Source of the DNA: Opitutaceae bacterium
Lineage (GTDB): Bacteria; Verrucomicrobiota; Verrucomicrobiia; Opitutales; Opitutaceae
Direction: 5' to 3'
Assembly (NCBI GenBank): GCA_018402455.1
Contig: JAGYIG010000031.1
Location: 1 to 39,965 of the forward strand
Length of the DNA: 39,965 bases
Positions 10,432-19,812 of this stretch are shown piece by piece. The position numbers and the translations under genes are program-made. The notes beneath the pieces are model-generated. The model searched no databases and was not told the origin of the DNA. It saw only the letters and a list, made by a program, of their open reading frames with translations. Each line of letters opens with the position of its first letter. Within the stretch, counting starts at the first letter, position 1.

Positions 10432-12408
10432 GTGCGTAAAATCAGCTCTTCTTGGAAGCCCACCATCAGCGGACGAGAAAAGTGGCGCTGGGGTCTTTTT
10501 TATGTGGTGAACAGCCGATCGGGTCGCACGCCGCGGCTGCGGATCATGGTGCGGGGGGTGTTGTTGTGGATGTTGGGCCTGTCCGCGGCCGGATATTTGG
10601 CGCTCGCCGGCGCCTGGTTTTGGGTCTTGGCCCAGCGACCGATCAACTATGTGACCTTGGCCGACTGCATCCTGGCGCCGTTGCGGTGGGAAAAAATCAC
10701 CCACAAGCGCGGCGAGGGGTTGGTCGATGAGGGGCTGGCGGCGTTGTCCAAACAGAAGTGGACGGATGCCCGTTGGCTGATCGAGGCCGGCCTGGCCCGG
10801 GCGCCCCACTATTGGAAAGGGCGACGTAGCCTGGGCCTTTTTTACTTCGCCGCCGGCCACAGCGACCGGGGCGCCAAAACCCTGCTGGCGGGGTTTGAAA
10901 CCTATTATCCAGGCCGGGATGCGCTGGACCTGGTGATGCAGCTTGCGCTCCGGGCCGAGGATTATGCCACCGCGCTCAGCGCCCTCGAAAAGAGCCTCAC
11001 TTTGACGGGTCCGGCGGTGGACCGCGATCGCGAGTGGATCATTGATCAAAAAGCGCGGGTCCTACTGCTGGCCGGCGAGCCGGAAGCCTGCCTTGCCTGG
11101 CTCGGCACCCAGCCCGAGCTGAATGGATTGAGGCATGAAACCAAGGTGGTGGCGCTGATCCAAACGGGAGACCTCCCCGCGGCTCGTGAGGCGCTGGCCG
11201 CTTGGGGCGAGGGCAGTGGGACGTTGGGGGGCGTGCGTCGTTTGACGGTGAGGCTGGAGCGGGAAGCAGGCGACCTTGCCGCGATGCGGACGGCGTTGGC
11301 GGAAATGCGATCCCACTCGCCCCAATCCGCCACCCCCTGGATTTACAGTATCATTCAGGAGCAGATGGCCGGCCAGCCCGAGGCGGCAGCCGCGGCCCTT
11401 GATGCGTTTTTGATGCGCTTTGGCAGTCGACGGAGTGACGTGGTTGCCGCGGCCGAGCCGCTCTGGCAGATTCAGGCTTGGGACCTGTTTGACCGGCTGG
11501 TGAAATTTGCCGAGGAGAGCGCGATCGTGGACTCCTCCTTGCTCAAGCTTCAGGTGGCCGCCGCCCTCGAACGCGGTCAAGCGGCACCGGCCAAACAGAT
11601 CTTCGACCGCTATCGGGAGGCCCAGCGGGGCACCCCCGCCAATGCCGAGCTCGCGTGGTATCGCGTCGCCGATGCTTGGGTGGATCTGGTCATGGAGGGT
11701 TCCGCGGCCGCCAGAGAGCGGTTGGCGGTGATGCTGAGGCAGTCCCGGGTCAGACTGGAGGAGGGCCGTCGGATGGCGAAGGCCTTGGAGGCGAACGCAA
11801 ACCTTAAAAGCGCCCTGCAAGTGTGGCAGACGCTGACCCACCTGTATCCTGCCCATAACCCGGCGCGGCAGGAGACGGCGCGAATTCGCGCGGTGCTGGG
11901 TGAGCTGGAGGAACCCCGGCTGATCGAGCTGCCCGCGGTGCAGGACGGGGATGAACTCGACTTGGAAGCCTACTTGGCCACGACGGTGGATCAACTGCCG
12001 CGGGAGTTTGTCGTAGCGCTGCAATCCTCGCGCCGCTTCATGAGTCTGGCCGAAAAATTGATCGAGCAGCAGAGCTGGAGTGAGCTGGATCAGTTGATGC
12101 GCGAGTTGCGACGGGCTCGGCCCTTATGGGTCAAAGCTCACGAAAAGGCGCTCACGAATATCGAAATTGAACTCAACCTCGGGCAACGCAATTGGCCCCG
12201 ACTGCTCACCAACGTGCAACTGCAGTTGGATGGCACGCTGCCCACAGCTTTGGAGTTCATCAAACTGGTGCGCCGACTCGAGGCGCAGGGCGAACGCCCC
12301 ACGGCCGAGCGGGTGCTGGTCGAGATTGAGAAAAGGCATCTGGACTTTCCTCCGGCCCGACGGTTGCGCGCCGATTGGGCGGGCGAAGAGGAAGCGACGG
12401 CCGAGTAA
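10432..12408 (+). CDS. Membrane-anchored tetratricopeptide-repeat protein
   Basis: 658 residues from GTG 10432, 18 bp after the smc stop, so probably co-transcribed with it. The N-terminus is basic, with one hydrophobic segment around residues 43-65 (ending AGAWFWVLAQRP) that should anchor the protein. The rest is alpha-helical and Ala/Leu/Glu-rich, with recurrent TPR-like pairs such as ALSKQKWTDARWLIEAGLARAP, ALRAEDYATALSALEKSL and ALQVWQTLTHLYPAHNPARQETA. TPR proteins are scaffolds for other proteins; I see no enzymatic motif. It lies tail to tail with the GspE-like ATPase, but opposite orientation argues against a shared operon. I do not recognise a named family beyond TPR, so its partner is unknown. 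Confidence 0.7.
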   Translation: MRKISSSWKPTISGREKWRWGLFYVVNSRSGRTPRLRIMVRGVLLWMLGLSAAGYLALAGAWFWVLAQRPINYVTLADCILAPLRWEKITHKRGEGLVDEGLAALSKQKWTDARWLIEAGLARAPHYWKGRRSLGLFYFAAGHSDRGAKTLLAGFETYYPGRDALDLVMQLALRAEDYATALSALEKSLTLTGPAVDRDREWIIDQKARVLLLAGEPEACLAWLGTQPELNGLRHETKVVALIQTGDLPAAREALAAWGEGSGTLGGVRRLTVRLEREAGDLAAMRTALAEMRSHSPQSATPWIYSIIQEQMAGQPEAAAAALDAFLMRFGSRRSDVVAAAEPLWQIQAWDLFDRLVKFAEESAIVDSSLLKLQVAAALERGQAAPAKQIFDRYREAQRGTPANAELAWYRVADAWVDLVMEGSAAARERLAVMLRQSRVRLEEGRRMAKALEANANLKSALQVWQTLTHLYPAHNPARQETARIRAVLGELEEPRLIELPAVQDGDELDLEAYLATTVDQLPREFVVALQSSRRFMSLAEKLIEQQSWSELDQLMRELRRARPLWVKAHEKALTNIEIELNLGQRNWPRLLTNVQLQLDGTLPTALEFIKLVRRLEAQGERPTAERVLVEIEKRHLDFPPARRLRADWAGEEEATAE

Positions 12409-12438
12409 CCGACCGCGTGCACGCGCGCGCGACCCGGT

Positions 12439-14622
12439 TTACGAATCGGCGGTGATGAGATCCGGCGGGACGTTGGCGAGGGCCTCCTCGATGGTGGTGA
12501 GGCCTTCTTTGACCTTGAGAAAGGAATCCTGGTGGAGGGTCTTCATGCCATCCTTCATCGCGATGCGTTTCAGGGCGGCCACTTCAACCTCCTTGTTAAT
12601 CGCGGCGGTGAGCTCCTCGGAGTTCACCATCAACTCGTGGATTCCGACGCGGCCCTTGTAGCCCATCCCGCCGCAAGTGGGGCAACCCTGGGGGTTGGCT
12701 TTGTAAATCTCGCCGGTCCAGCCGAGGGCCTTCTCCATGAGCTGGGCCTCGCGGCCCTCGGGGGTGTAGGGCATCTTGCAGTTCTTGCACACGCGCCGCA
12801 TGAGACGCTGGGCGCAGACGCACAACAGTGAGGCCGAGACGTTGAACGGCTCCACCCCCATCTCGCCGATCCGACTGACCGTGGAAGGCGCATCGTTGGT
12901 GTGCAGCGTCGAAACCAACAAGTGACCGGTGAGCGCCGCTTCCACGGCGATACCGGCGGTCTCGGAGTCACGAATCTCACCCACCAGAATCACATCGGGA
13001 TCCATCCGGAGGTAACACCGCAGGGCACGGGCAAAAGTGAGCCCGATCTGCCGGTTCATCTGCATCTGGTTGAGACCCGGCAGGGTGTATTCGATCGGAT
13101 CCTCGGCGGTCTGAATGTTGACGTCGGGATGATTGATCTCCGCCAGCGCCGAATAGAGGGTCATCGACTTGCCGGAACCCGTCGGACCACAGTGAAGAAT
13201 CATGCCATAGGGCTGCTGGATACAGGCGCGGTATTTTTTGAGGTTCTCTTCGGAAAAGCCCAAGGCCGGAAGGGGCAGGGTGGTCTTGGTCTTGTCGAGA
13301 ATTCGCATGACCACCTTTTCCCCGTGATTCATCGGCCCGGTCGCCACGCGTAAATCGATATCGATGTTCTTCTTGGTGTATTTTTTGAATACGATCCGAC
13401 CGTCCTGGGGCAGGCGCCGCTCCGCGATATCAAGATTGCACATGATCTTGAGACGGGTGCACAGGGCATTGGAGACCTGGGAGGGCAGGCGAAGCTTCTC
13501 GGCGCAAAGGCCATCCACGCGGTAGCGCACGATGAGGTTTTTTTCCTGCGGCTCAATGTGGATATCGGAAGCGCCGGAAATGTAGGCGTCTTCGATGATG
13601 CGATTGGCCAGCTGCACGATCGGCGCGGAGTCCTCGCTTTCCAGATCTTGCGCGCTGACCTCGCCCCCCTCGGCATCCGGGGAATAGGCGGTGCTGATGA
13701 CCTCGGCCACTCCGCCGATATCGATGTTGGCCTCGGGCTCGGCCTCGGTGCGAAAGAATTTCTTCACCAGCCCCTCGATGAAGGTGGCGGAGGCCACCCG
13801 GGTTTCCTCGATGGTGAGTTCGGTGGCGATCTGGAAGGAATCGCGTTTGGCGTAGTCGAGCGGGTTGCTCATCAGCACCGCCACGGTGTTGGGGGTCAGC
13901 TGCTTGTGGGGGAAAATCCCTTCGCGCCGGATGACGGCGTCACCGACGACCTCCACCAATTTTTCGTCGATTTCAATTTCGTCCTCGGACGTGATCAACG
14001 GGGTGTCGGTGAGGCGGGCGATGAACTTGGCGGTGTCCTCGGCGCTCAGCTCAAACTTGGGGTCCATCATCCGCTGGATGAGGGTGGCGGAGTATTCGGC
14101 GACCTCCTGGAGCAGTTTGAGGTCAAGCTCGGTGAACTGGCCATCGGTGCCGGCGTGGGGCTCCTTGTTGAGCACTTGGATTGCGCCGATGTTGACGTTG
14201 CCCTTCAGTGGCACGGTCAACATCGAGCGCACATCGAATCCCGTGTTCATGTTCTTCAACGAATCGCCCTCGGGGCCATCGGCGGTGAAGAAGAGGGGTT
14301 CGCCGGTCTGGATCACCTTGCCCACGTTGCCGGTGCCGAGGGGAAGCTTCAGTTCGAGTAGCTTCTCCGCGGTCTGGTCGAACGACTTTTCCTTCTCGGG
14401 GTCATCGGACCAGAGGGTGGGGGAGTAGTAGACGTGGCGGAAGGTGATGTCGTTGCCCTCCACCAGATACAGGGTCATCGACTGGGCGGCGAGCGCTTCC
14501 ACCACCTTGGAGGCGGTGAGCTCGATGACCGAAGTGACGTCTTCCCGGCTGGGGGCGGGCTTGGCGATTACCTTGATGAGCAAGGAGCGACGCAGTGCGC
14601 CAGCGACATTGGGTGCGGCCAT
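12439..14622 (-). CDS. GAF-domain type II secretion/type IV pilus assembly ATPase (GspE/PilB)
   Basis: 727 residues. The C-terminal half is a complete secretion ATPase: [10 protein letters not shown], Walker [16 protein letters not shown] (about residue 478), Asp box [14 protein letters not shown], Walker [14 protein letters not shown] (about 543), His box [10 protein letters not shown], and the zinc-binding CKNC...CPTCGG tetracysteine (about 609 and 644). It powers extension of a type IV pilus or a type II pseudopilus from the inner face of the cytoplasmic membrane. The N-terminal part (about 20-190) looks like a GAF sensor domain ([37 protein letters not shown]) rather than the usual short N-domain alone. 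A T2SSE_N-like linker follows. No other pilus gene is near, so PilB and GspE cannot be separated. The gene is divergent from yraN. Confidence 0.92.
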   Translation of the reverse strand: MAAPNVAGALRRSLLIKVIAKPAPSREDVTSVIELTASKVVEALAAQSMTLYLVEGNDITFRHVYYSPTLWSDDPEKEKSFDQTAEKLLELKLPLGTGNVGKVIQTGEPLFFTADGPEGDSLKNMNTGFDVRSMLTVPLKGNVNIGAIQVLNKEPHAGTDGQFTELDLKLLQEVAEYSATLIQRMMDPKFELSAEDTAKFIARLTDTPLITSEDEIEIDEKLVEVVGDAVIRREGIFPHKQLTPNTVAVLMSNPLDYAKRDSFQIATELTIEETRVASATFIEGLVKKFFRTEAEPEANIDIGGVAEVISTAYSPDAEGGEVSAQDLESEDSAPIVQLANRIIEDAYISGASDIHIEPQEKNLIVRYRVDGLCAEKLRLPSQVSNALCTRLKIMCNLDIAERRLPQDGRIVFKKYTKKNIDIDLRVATGPMNHGEKVVMRILDKTKTTLPLPALGFSEENLKKYRACIQQPYGMILHCGPTGSGKSMTLYSALAEINHPDVNIQTAEDPIEYTLPGLNQMQMNRQIGLTFARALRCYLRMDPDVILVGEIRDSETAGIAVEAALTGHLLVSTLHTNDAPSTVSRIGEMGVEPFNVSASLLCVCAQRLMRRVCKNCKMPYTPEGREAQLMEKALGWTGEIYKANPQGCPTCGGMGYKGRVGIHELMVNSEELTAAINKEVEVAALKRIAMKDGMKTLHQDSFLKVKEGLTTIEEALANVPPDLITADS

Positions 14623-14699
14623 AGTGAAGGAAGGTAAAGGGGGAGGGTGAGGATTGCCAGCGACCGTTCCAGCGGTTTGGACTGAAGCGCGGTATCCCG

Positions 14700-15149
14700 A
14701 TGATCAGGAAGCTAAAAGCGTTGTTGTTTCGCAGGTCGAGTCAAACCCCGGCATCGTCCAAACGGGGCGAGGCGGGCGAACGGCTGGCCGAGGCCTACCT
14801 GCGGCGCGAAAAAGGCTTCAAGCCGGTGGCGCGGAATTGGCGCAATCCCCTGGATCGCCGGGAAGAGATCGATTTGGTGATGAAGGACGGCGACGTGCTG
14901 GTCTTTGTGGAGGTGAAAACCCGGGCCTTGGACGCCATGGTGCCGGGCTATCACGCGGTGGATGCGGATAAACGCAAAATCCTGCGCCGCGGCATTTCCG
15001 CCTACCTGCGAGGGATGTCGAAGCCTCCCCGGACCCACCGGCTGGATGTGGTCGAAGTGGGCTGGCCTCCCGCGGGCAGCGAGGTCGAGCCGAAAGTGCG
15101 GCACATTGAACGCGTCGCACTCAAACCCCGCCGGCAATCCGGAGTTTAA
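14700..15149 (+). CDS. yraN: YraN family endonuclease-like protein (UPF0102)
   Basis: 149 residues from ATG 14700. It has the UPF0102 pattern: [25 protein letters not shown], then [21 protein letters not shown], and HRLDVVEV near the end. The E...D...EVK set matches the PD-(D/E)xK nuclease fold predicted for this family. No activity is firmly assigned to it; genomic association elsewhere suggests DNA repair or uptake. It lies head to head with the GAF-GspE gene (77 bp between starts), which leaves room for a divergent promoter, and 85 bp upstream of zwf. The family is clear; the biochemical role is not. Confidence 0.88.
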   Translation: MIRKLKALLFRRSSQTPASSKRGEAGERLAEAYLRREKGFKPVARNWRNPLDRREEIDLVMKDGDVLVFVEVKTRALDAMVPGYHAVDADKRKILRRGISAYLRGMSKPPRTHRLDVVEVGWPPAGSEVEPKVRHIERVALKPRRQSGV

Positions 15150-15234
15150 GCCCGGATCCACCGGAGGCAGGCGTGGGGGGAAAGCGGGCTTCGGCCTTGC
15201 TTCGGGAGGCCGGGCGCATTGATCGTGCTGCGAT

Positions 15235-16764
15235 ATGGCCGAAACCACCCGCCATCCTTTCCTGGAAGACCTGAGCAAATACCGTGGGGCCCCGCCCACC
15301 ACGGTGGTTATTTTCGGGGCTTCGGGCGACCTCACCAAGCGCAAGCTGATCCCGGCGGTCTACAACCTCGCGGCGGACAACCTGTTGCCGCCCGATTTCC
15401 ACTTGGTGGGATATGGCCGCAAGGAAATCTCCGACGAAGCCTTCCGCGAGATGGCGGCCGATGCGATCAAGGAATTTTCCCGCCGGGAGCTGTCTGACGA
15501 TGTCTGGGGCCGGATCGCGGAACGCACGACCTACGTGGCGGGCGCTTACGACGATGCGGCTGCGTTCGACCGGTTGGCCGAGCACCTCCAGGAGATCGAC
15601 GAAAAGGTGGGGCGGGAGGTGCAACCCCTGTTCTACATCTCGACCCCGCCCTCGGTCTTTGCCCCGATTCTGGAGAATCTGGGCGCCAGCGGTCTGGCGC
15701 GCAAATACCTCGGGCAGCCCCATCACGCCAAAGTCGTCATCGAGAAGCCGTTTGGTCACGACCTTGCTTCGGCCCGCGAACTCAACCGCACGATCACGGG
15801 CGTGCTGGAGGAGCATCAAGTGTATCGGATCGACCACTACTTGGGCAAGGAGACGGTGCAGGACCTGCTGGTCCAACGGTTCGCCAATTCAATTTTTGAA
15901 CCCCTCTGGAATCGGAACTTCATCGACAACGTGCAGATCACGGTGGCGGAGGAGGTGGGGGTCGGCGCCCGGGGCGGCTACTACGAACAGAGTGGCGCCC
16001 TGCGGGACATGATCCAAAACCACACCATGCAGTTGGTGGCCCTGACCGCGATGGAGCCGCCGGGGTCACTGGACGCCGAGGCCATTCGGGATGAGAAGGT
16101 GAAGTTGTTGCGGGCGATCCAGCCCCTGCATCCGACCACGGATGTGGCCCGCGCCCAATACGCCGACGGCATGATCGCCGGCAAACCCGAGCCGGGTTAT
16201 CTGGAAGAAGCGGGGATCGCCGAGGATTCCGGCACCGAGACCTATGCCGCCATCAAGTTGTCGATCAACAATTGGCGCTGGCAGGGCGTGCCGTTCTACC
16301 TGCGTTCGGGCAAACGCATGGCCCGGCGGGTGACCGAGATCGCGGTGCAATTCAAACGCCCCCCCGGCACGTTGTTCGCCGGCGGCGGCTTCGATATCGC
16401 CACCAATACCCTGTCGTTCCAGATCCAGCCGGACGAAGGATTGAGCCTGATTCTCAATGGCAAGGTGCCCGGGTTGGAGACCCGCACGCAGCCGGTGAAG
16501 ATGAGTTTCCGCTACAGCACGACCTATGGTTCCAACACACCTGAAGCCTACGAACGGTTGGTGTTGGACGCGATGATCGGGGACGGCACGCTGTTCATCC
16601 GGGGCGATGAGGCGGAGACTTCGTGGCAGCTTTACACGCCGTTGTTGCAGGCCTGGGCCAAGGCCAAACGCGAGGGCATGGACCGTTACCCGGCGGGCTC
16701 CTGGGGGCCGGCCAATGCCGAGGCCCTGGTCGAAGCCAACGGCCACAGGTGGCGTCAACCCTGA
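15235..16764 (+). CDS. zwf: Glucose-6-phosphate 1-dehydrogenase
   Basis: 509 residues, normal for the family. The N-terminal Rossmann domain has the NADP-binding GASGDLTKRKLIPAVYNL (about residue 28). The active-site signature RIDHYLGKETVQDLLVQRF (about 198) includes the catalytic-region His, and a second conserved His is in QNHTMQLV. KPFGHD and YEIDEAQ-region equivalents are also recognisable. The enzyme oxidises glucose 6-phosphate to 6-phosphogluconolactone, feeding NADPH production. It is first in an operon with opcA (start 10 bp after the zwf stop) and pgl, so the first two steps of the oxidative pentose phosphate pathway and their activator are made together. The ATG at 15235 gives the expected length. 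Confidence 0.97.
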   Translation: MAETTRHPFLEDLSKYRGAPPTTVVIFGASGDLTKRKLIPAVYNLAADNLLPPDFHLVGYGRKEISDEAFREMAADAIKEFSRRELSDDVWGRIAERTTYVAGAYDDAAAFDRLAEHLQEIDEKVGREVQPLFYISTPPSVFAPILENLGASGLARKYLGQPHHAKVVIEKPFGHDLASARELNRTITGVLEEHQVYRIDHYLGKETVQDLLVQRFANSIFEPLWNRNFIDNVQITVAEEVGVGARGGYYEQSGALRDMIQNHTMQLVALTAMEPPGSLDAEAIRDEKVKLLRAIQPLHPTTDVARAQYADGMIAGKPEPGYLEEAGIAEDSGTETYAAIKLSINNWRWQGVPFYLRSGKRMARRVTEIAVQFKRPPGTLFAGGGFDIATNTLSFQIQPDEGLSLILNGKVPGLETRTQPVKMSFRYSTTYGSNTPEAYERLVLDAMIGDGTLFIRGDEAETSWQLYTPLLQAWAKAKREGMDRYPAGSWGPANAEALVEANGHRWRQP

Positions 16765-16774
16765 TGTTTTCGTG

Positions 16775-17758
16775 ATGCACTCCGTTTTCGAATCGCTGCC
16801 CGGAATTGAGGTCCCGGTGGGGGGGATCAAATCCAGCCTGGCCCGGATGTGGGAGTCCCCGTCGATGGCCTCCCGCCGGGCTCCGGAGGACTCGGCCCGG
16901 GCGATGCAAATGAACTATGTGCTGCACTTCGGGTTTGCCACGGATGCCGCCGATGCCGTGACGCAGTTTGAAACCATCAAGGAGTTCTCCCAACGCTACC
17001 CCTGCCGTGTGGTGGTCCTCTGCCCGTTGAAGCCGGACGACCCCGCCGAAGAGATGCGGGCCAAGGTCTACGGGGAGTGTTTTCTGGGCAAGTCCAAGGG
17101 CGACACTCGCTGTGTGGAGTTCGTGGTGCTGTCCTACCCCATGAGTTCCCGCCGGTTTTTGGAGAATCAAGTGTCGATCTGTCTGTCCACCGATCTGCCG
17201 ACGTATTACTGGGTGCACCGCTTTTCCGACAGCGCCCGTTTGGCGGATTACGACTTTCTGTTGAACCACGCCAAGCGCGTGGTCTTCGACACGGCCATCG
17301 TGCCGACGGACGCCGGGTCCTACCCGTGGCCGAAGCCGGATGCGATTCGGGATTTGGTCGAAGCGCGGTTGCTGCCGGTGCGTCAGTCCCTCGGGCAGTT
17401 TTTAAGCGGTTTCGCCCCGGAAAAACTGGTGCAGGGCTTGCGCCAGGTCACCCTGTATCACCGGGAACGCTACGGATCCGAAGCCCGCGTATTGCTGGAG
17501 TGGTTTCGGGCCCGGCTGGTCAAGTGTGGCATGGCGGCGGATTGCGGGGCGGTCGTGCAACCCAGCGTGGCCAAGGGGATTGATGATTTTGCGGTGGAGT
17601 TTCGCTACGACGACGACCGCTACTTCAAATGGCGGGCTGACCTGACGGCCCGGCACGCGGAATTTGCCGCCGACTTGGGGCAGGGGCGCGTGGAGTTGAC
17701 CACGGCCATGCACCTGCTGGCGCCGGCTGCCGCGCTCTCCGAGGCGACCTTTTTCTGA
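16775..17758 (+). CDS. opcA: Glucose-6-phosphate dehydrogenase assembly protein OpcA
   Basis: About 327 residues from ATG 16775 (a GTG one codon earlier is equally possible). The longer open frame upstream overlaps zwf and is Arg/Pro-rich, so I reject it as coding. Family-like segments include RYPCRVVVLCPLKPD, the central CVEFVVLSYPMSSRRFLENQVS, and DLPTYYWVHRFS, which matches the conserved lpvYlWW-type segment of OpcA. OpcA is known from cyanobacteria and actinobacteria as an allosteric assembly factor that raises glucose-6-phosphate dehydrogenase activity. Its position between zwf and pgl strongly supports the call. The family is divergent, so the evidence is partly contextual. Confidence 0.85.
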   Translation: MHSVFESLPGIEVPVGGIKSSLARMWESPSMASRRAPEDSARAMQMNYVLHFGFATDAADAVTQFETIKEFSQRYPCRVVVLCPLKPDDPAEEMRAKVYGECFLGKSKGDTRCVEFVVLSYPMSSRRFLENQVSICLSTDLPTYYWVHRFSDSARLADYDFLLNHAKRVVFDTAIVPTDAGSYPWPKPDAIRDLVEARLLPVRQSLGQFLSGFAPEKLVQGLRQVTLYHRERYGSEARVLLEWFRARLVKCGMAADCGAVVQPSVAKGIDDFAVEFRYDDDRYFKWRADLTARHAEFAADLGQGRVELTTAMHLLAPAAALSEATFF

Positions 17759-17764
17759 CCGCCC

Positions 17765-18511
17765 ATGACTGAGAAACAGACTGACTACGGCCGATTGATC
17801 ATCGGCGCAAAACCCGAGTTGTTCAGCGAAGCGGTGCGCCTGGCCACCGCCGCCTTCCACCAGAACGCCCGCGCCAATTTTACGTGGGCCTTCACCGGTG
17901 GGTCCACGCCCCAGGCTTGGTATACGTGGGCGCAGGAGACCGGGGCCATCGCACCGGAGATTTTAAACCGCGCCCATTTCACCGTGAGCGATGAGCGGTG
18001 CGTGCCGCTCTCCAGCGAGGACAGCAATTTTGGCTGTGCCGAACGCAAGTTGCTCGCTCCCGCCGGCGTCCCGGTGGAGCACCGCCACCCTTGGGTCGTG
18101 GCCTACGAGCCCCCCGCGGCCGCCGAGGCCTACCGCCGCACCATGCAGCTGCTCAACCCGCCGGGCCGCGCCTACGACGTCTGCTTTCTGGGGATGGGCG
18201 ATGATGCCCACACCGCCTCTTTTTTTCCGGGCAGCCCCTTGTTGGCCGCGGATGGCGGACTCTACTTTGACGCCATTGAGACCCCGCAAAAAGGCTGGCG
18301 TCTTACCATCACCCCCGCGGGGCTGCAGGCCTGTGGTCAGATTGTGGTGATGGCTTTGGGGGCGGGCAAGGCGCCCGCCCTTAAGCGGGTCCTCGAAGGC
18401 GACGATGCCCTGCTCGATGCCCCGGCCAAGATCCTGAAAACCTGTGCGGCCCACACCGTTTGGTTGGTCGATGAGGCCGCGGCGGCCGAACTTACCGGCT
18501 GGCGGACTTAG
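17765..18511 (+). CDS. pgl: 6-phosphogluconolactonase
   Basis: 248 residues, starting 6 bp after the opcA stop. It has the DevB/Pgl motifs: FTGGSTPQAWY, HFTVSDERCVPLSSEDSNFG, CFLGMGDDAHTASFFPGS, and a late MALGAGKAPALKRVLEG. The enzyme hydrolyses 6-phosphogluconolactone to 6-phosphogluconate in the cytosol, the step right after Zwf. The signature LGMGDDAHTASFFPG corresponds to the LGxGxDGHTASLFPG signature of the family, with Asp-Ala in place of Asp-Gly. It closes the zwf-opcA-pgl operon. Confidence 0.95.
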   Translation: MTEKQTDYGRLIIGAKPELFSEAVRLATAAFHQNARANFTWAFTGGSTPQAWYTWAQETGAIAPEILNRAHFTVSDERCVPLSSEDSNFGCAERKLLAPAGVPVEHRHPWVVAYEPPAAAEAYRRTMQLLNPPGRAYDVCFLGMGDDAHTASFFPGSPLLAADGGLYFDAIETPQKGWRLTITPAGLQACGQIVVMALGAGKAPALKRVLEGDDALLDAPAKILKTCAAHTVWLVDEAAAAELTGWRT

Positions 18512-18658
18512 GGGACAACGGCGCCCGGGCGTGATGGACCCGGAGGCGAACTGATTGGCCTGCGCCGGCGCCGGCCCCGTCGAAGTTCGATTGGCCCTTC
18601 GCCTCGGAATTCTGATCTCGGCAGTGGCGCCAGAGGACGACCTTGCGTAGTGTCCGGC

Positions 18659-19207
18659 ATGTCTCCCTTCGGTCGGCTTCTCCCGCTGGTTTTGGTTTCC
18701 TGCTTGTTTTTGCCTGGCTGCGCCAGTGGCCCGCAGCGTGGGGATCCTCCGATGGAGCTCGCCCCGTATGTGGACCTGGAGCGTTTCATGGGATTGTGGT
18801 ATGTCCATGGTTATACGCCGACCCCCCTCGACCCCCATGCCTTCAACCCGACGGAGACTTACGAGTTGAAGCCCGACGGGCGGATTCAAACCACCTATCG
18901 ATTCCGGGCCGATGGCCCATCGGGTCCGGAGAAAGCCTACCATCCGGTGGCCAGAGTTTATGATCGGGAAACCAATGCGGAGTGGCGCATGCGGTTTTTT
19001 GGCGTCATCAACACACCGTATCTGATCCTCTACGTCAGCGATGACTACACCGCGACCGTGATTGGCCATCCGGACCGCGATTTGGCGTGGATCATGACCC
19101 GGGAATCCGCAATCTCCGCTGATCGGTATGACGCGCTGTTGCAGGAGTTGGAGCGTCGGGATTTCGATTTGTCCGCGTTTAAGCGCGCCACCCATTCCGA
19201 GCGCTGA
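18659..19207 (+). CDS. blc: Lipocalin family lipoprotein (Blc-like)
   Basis: 182 residues from ATG 18659 (a GTG at 18650 would add three residues). A lipoprotein signal is visible: basic start, hydrophobic LLPLVLVSCLFLPGC with the lipobox Cys at about residue 21. The lipocalin core begins with FMGLWYVHGYTP, the usual GxWY motif. It continues through FNPTETYELKPDGRIQTTYRF and a YLILYVSDDYTATVIGHPDRDLAWIMTRE segment typical of bacterial Blc/ApoD-type lipocalins. Such proteins sit on the outer membrane and bind fatty acids or lysophospholipids. Downstream on the same strand is the broken mscS gene; both are envelope functions. Confidence 0.92.
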   Translation: MSPFGRLLPLVLVSCLFLPGCASGPQRGDPPMELAPYVDLERFMGLWYVHGYTPTPLDPHAFNPTETYELKPDGRIQTTYRFRADGPSGPEKAYHPVARVYDRETNAEWRMRFFGVINTPYLILYVSDDYTATVIGHPDRDLAWIMTRESAISADRYDALLQELERRDFDLSAFKRATHSER

Positions 19208-19278
19208 GTCCGTCGACGGGCCGGTGAAGGACGCCGATTCGGACTCGCCAAAGCGTCGCGATCCTCAATTTTGGGCGC

Positions 19279-19734
19279 GTGAGTGCAGCTCCGGAATTCC
19301 TGTCCAACAATCCCCTGCTCTGGCTCGCGTTGGGCACGGTTTTTTCATCGGGTTTGTGCTGGGGGTCATTTGGGGGCGAGGTCGTTTACAGCAGTGGCTG
19401 GCGCGCGCCGTGGCCGACAAGTCCAAGGGCATCACCTCCCTCCAGCTCCGCCGAATGAGCCTGCAACAGTTCGTCGTATTCCTCCGGGGCATCCTCTACG
19501 CGGGCAGCGTGGTGGTGTTGGTTGTGGCCACAATTCTGTGGGGGATTTTTGTGCTTTCCCGGTTCGAAGCCACCGAGCCGTTTGCCCGGGCGCTGCTGCT
19601 TGGCCACGGTGGTAAAGGAACGGAGTTGGGCGAGGATCTCCTGGCCGCGTTGCCCGGTTTGATGGCGGTGGTCATTGTCTTCGTGGCGGCTCGGTTCGCC
19701 CACCGGTTGATCATTCAGTTTTTTGAGACGATCA
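19279..19734 (+). pseudogene. mscS-family mechanosensitive channel, 5' part (split by transposon)
   Basis: The N-terminal part of an MscS-type small-conductance mechanosensitive channel, beginning near GTG 19279 (SAAPEFLSNNPLLWLALG). The frame shifts by one missing base in the T run at 19340-19345, then reads through two hydrophobic segments (ILYAGSVVVLVVATILWGIF, and LPGLMAVVIVFVAARFAHR) to HRLIIQFFETI. There the coding sequence stops at the left copy of GATCA, where the mobile element begins. Joining base 19734 directly to 21286 gives FFETI-TRSGLTTATLDPATAE in one frame. Adding the one base missing in each part gives a 393-codon gene. As written here the channel cannot be made intact. Confidence 0.82.
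19730..19734. repeat. Target-site duplication GATCA, left copy
   Basis: GATCA lies immediately left of the element's TG end and is repeated immediately right of its CA end at 21281-21285. One copy must be removed together with the element to restore the mscS frame. That makes it a target duplication rather than a chance 5-mer. Confidence 0.8.
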
Positions 19735-19754
19735 TGGTAAGTGAGGCATAAGAT
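19735..19754 (+). repeat. Left terminal inverted repeat of the element
   Basis: Begins TGGTAAGTGAGGCATAA and matches the reversed right end at 15 of 20 bases. The core GTGAGGCATAA (19741-19751) is echoed inward at 19764-19774 as TTGACTCATAA, 23 bases on. The left end therefore carries two related sites in the same orientation, possible transposase-binding sites. Confidence 0.75.
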
Positions 19755-19812
19755 CCCCACGAATTGACTCATAAGGAGGCCGCGGGGTTCGCCCGCAACC
19801 TCCAGCACAGTT

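Noticed and set aside
16607..16774. Extended start of opcA inside zwf
   Set aside because: The extra 56 residues are Arg/Pro-rich antisense-like translation of zwf sequence and not part of the OpcA family.
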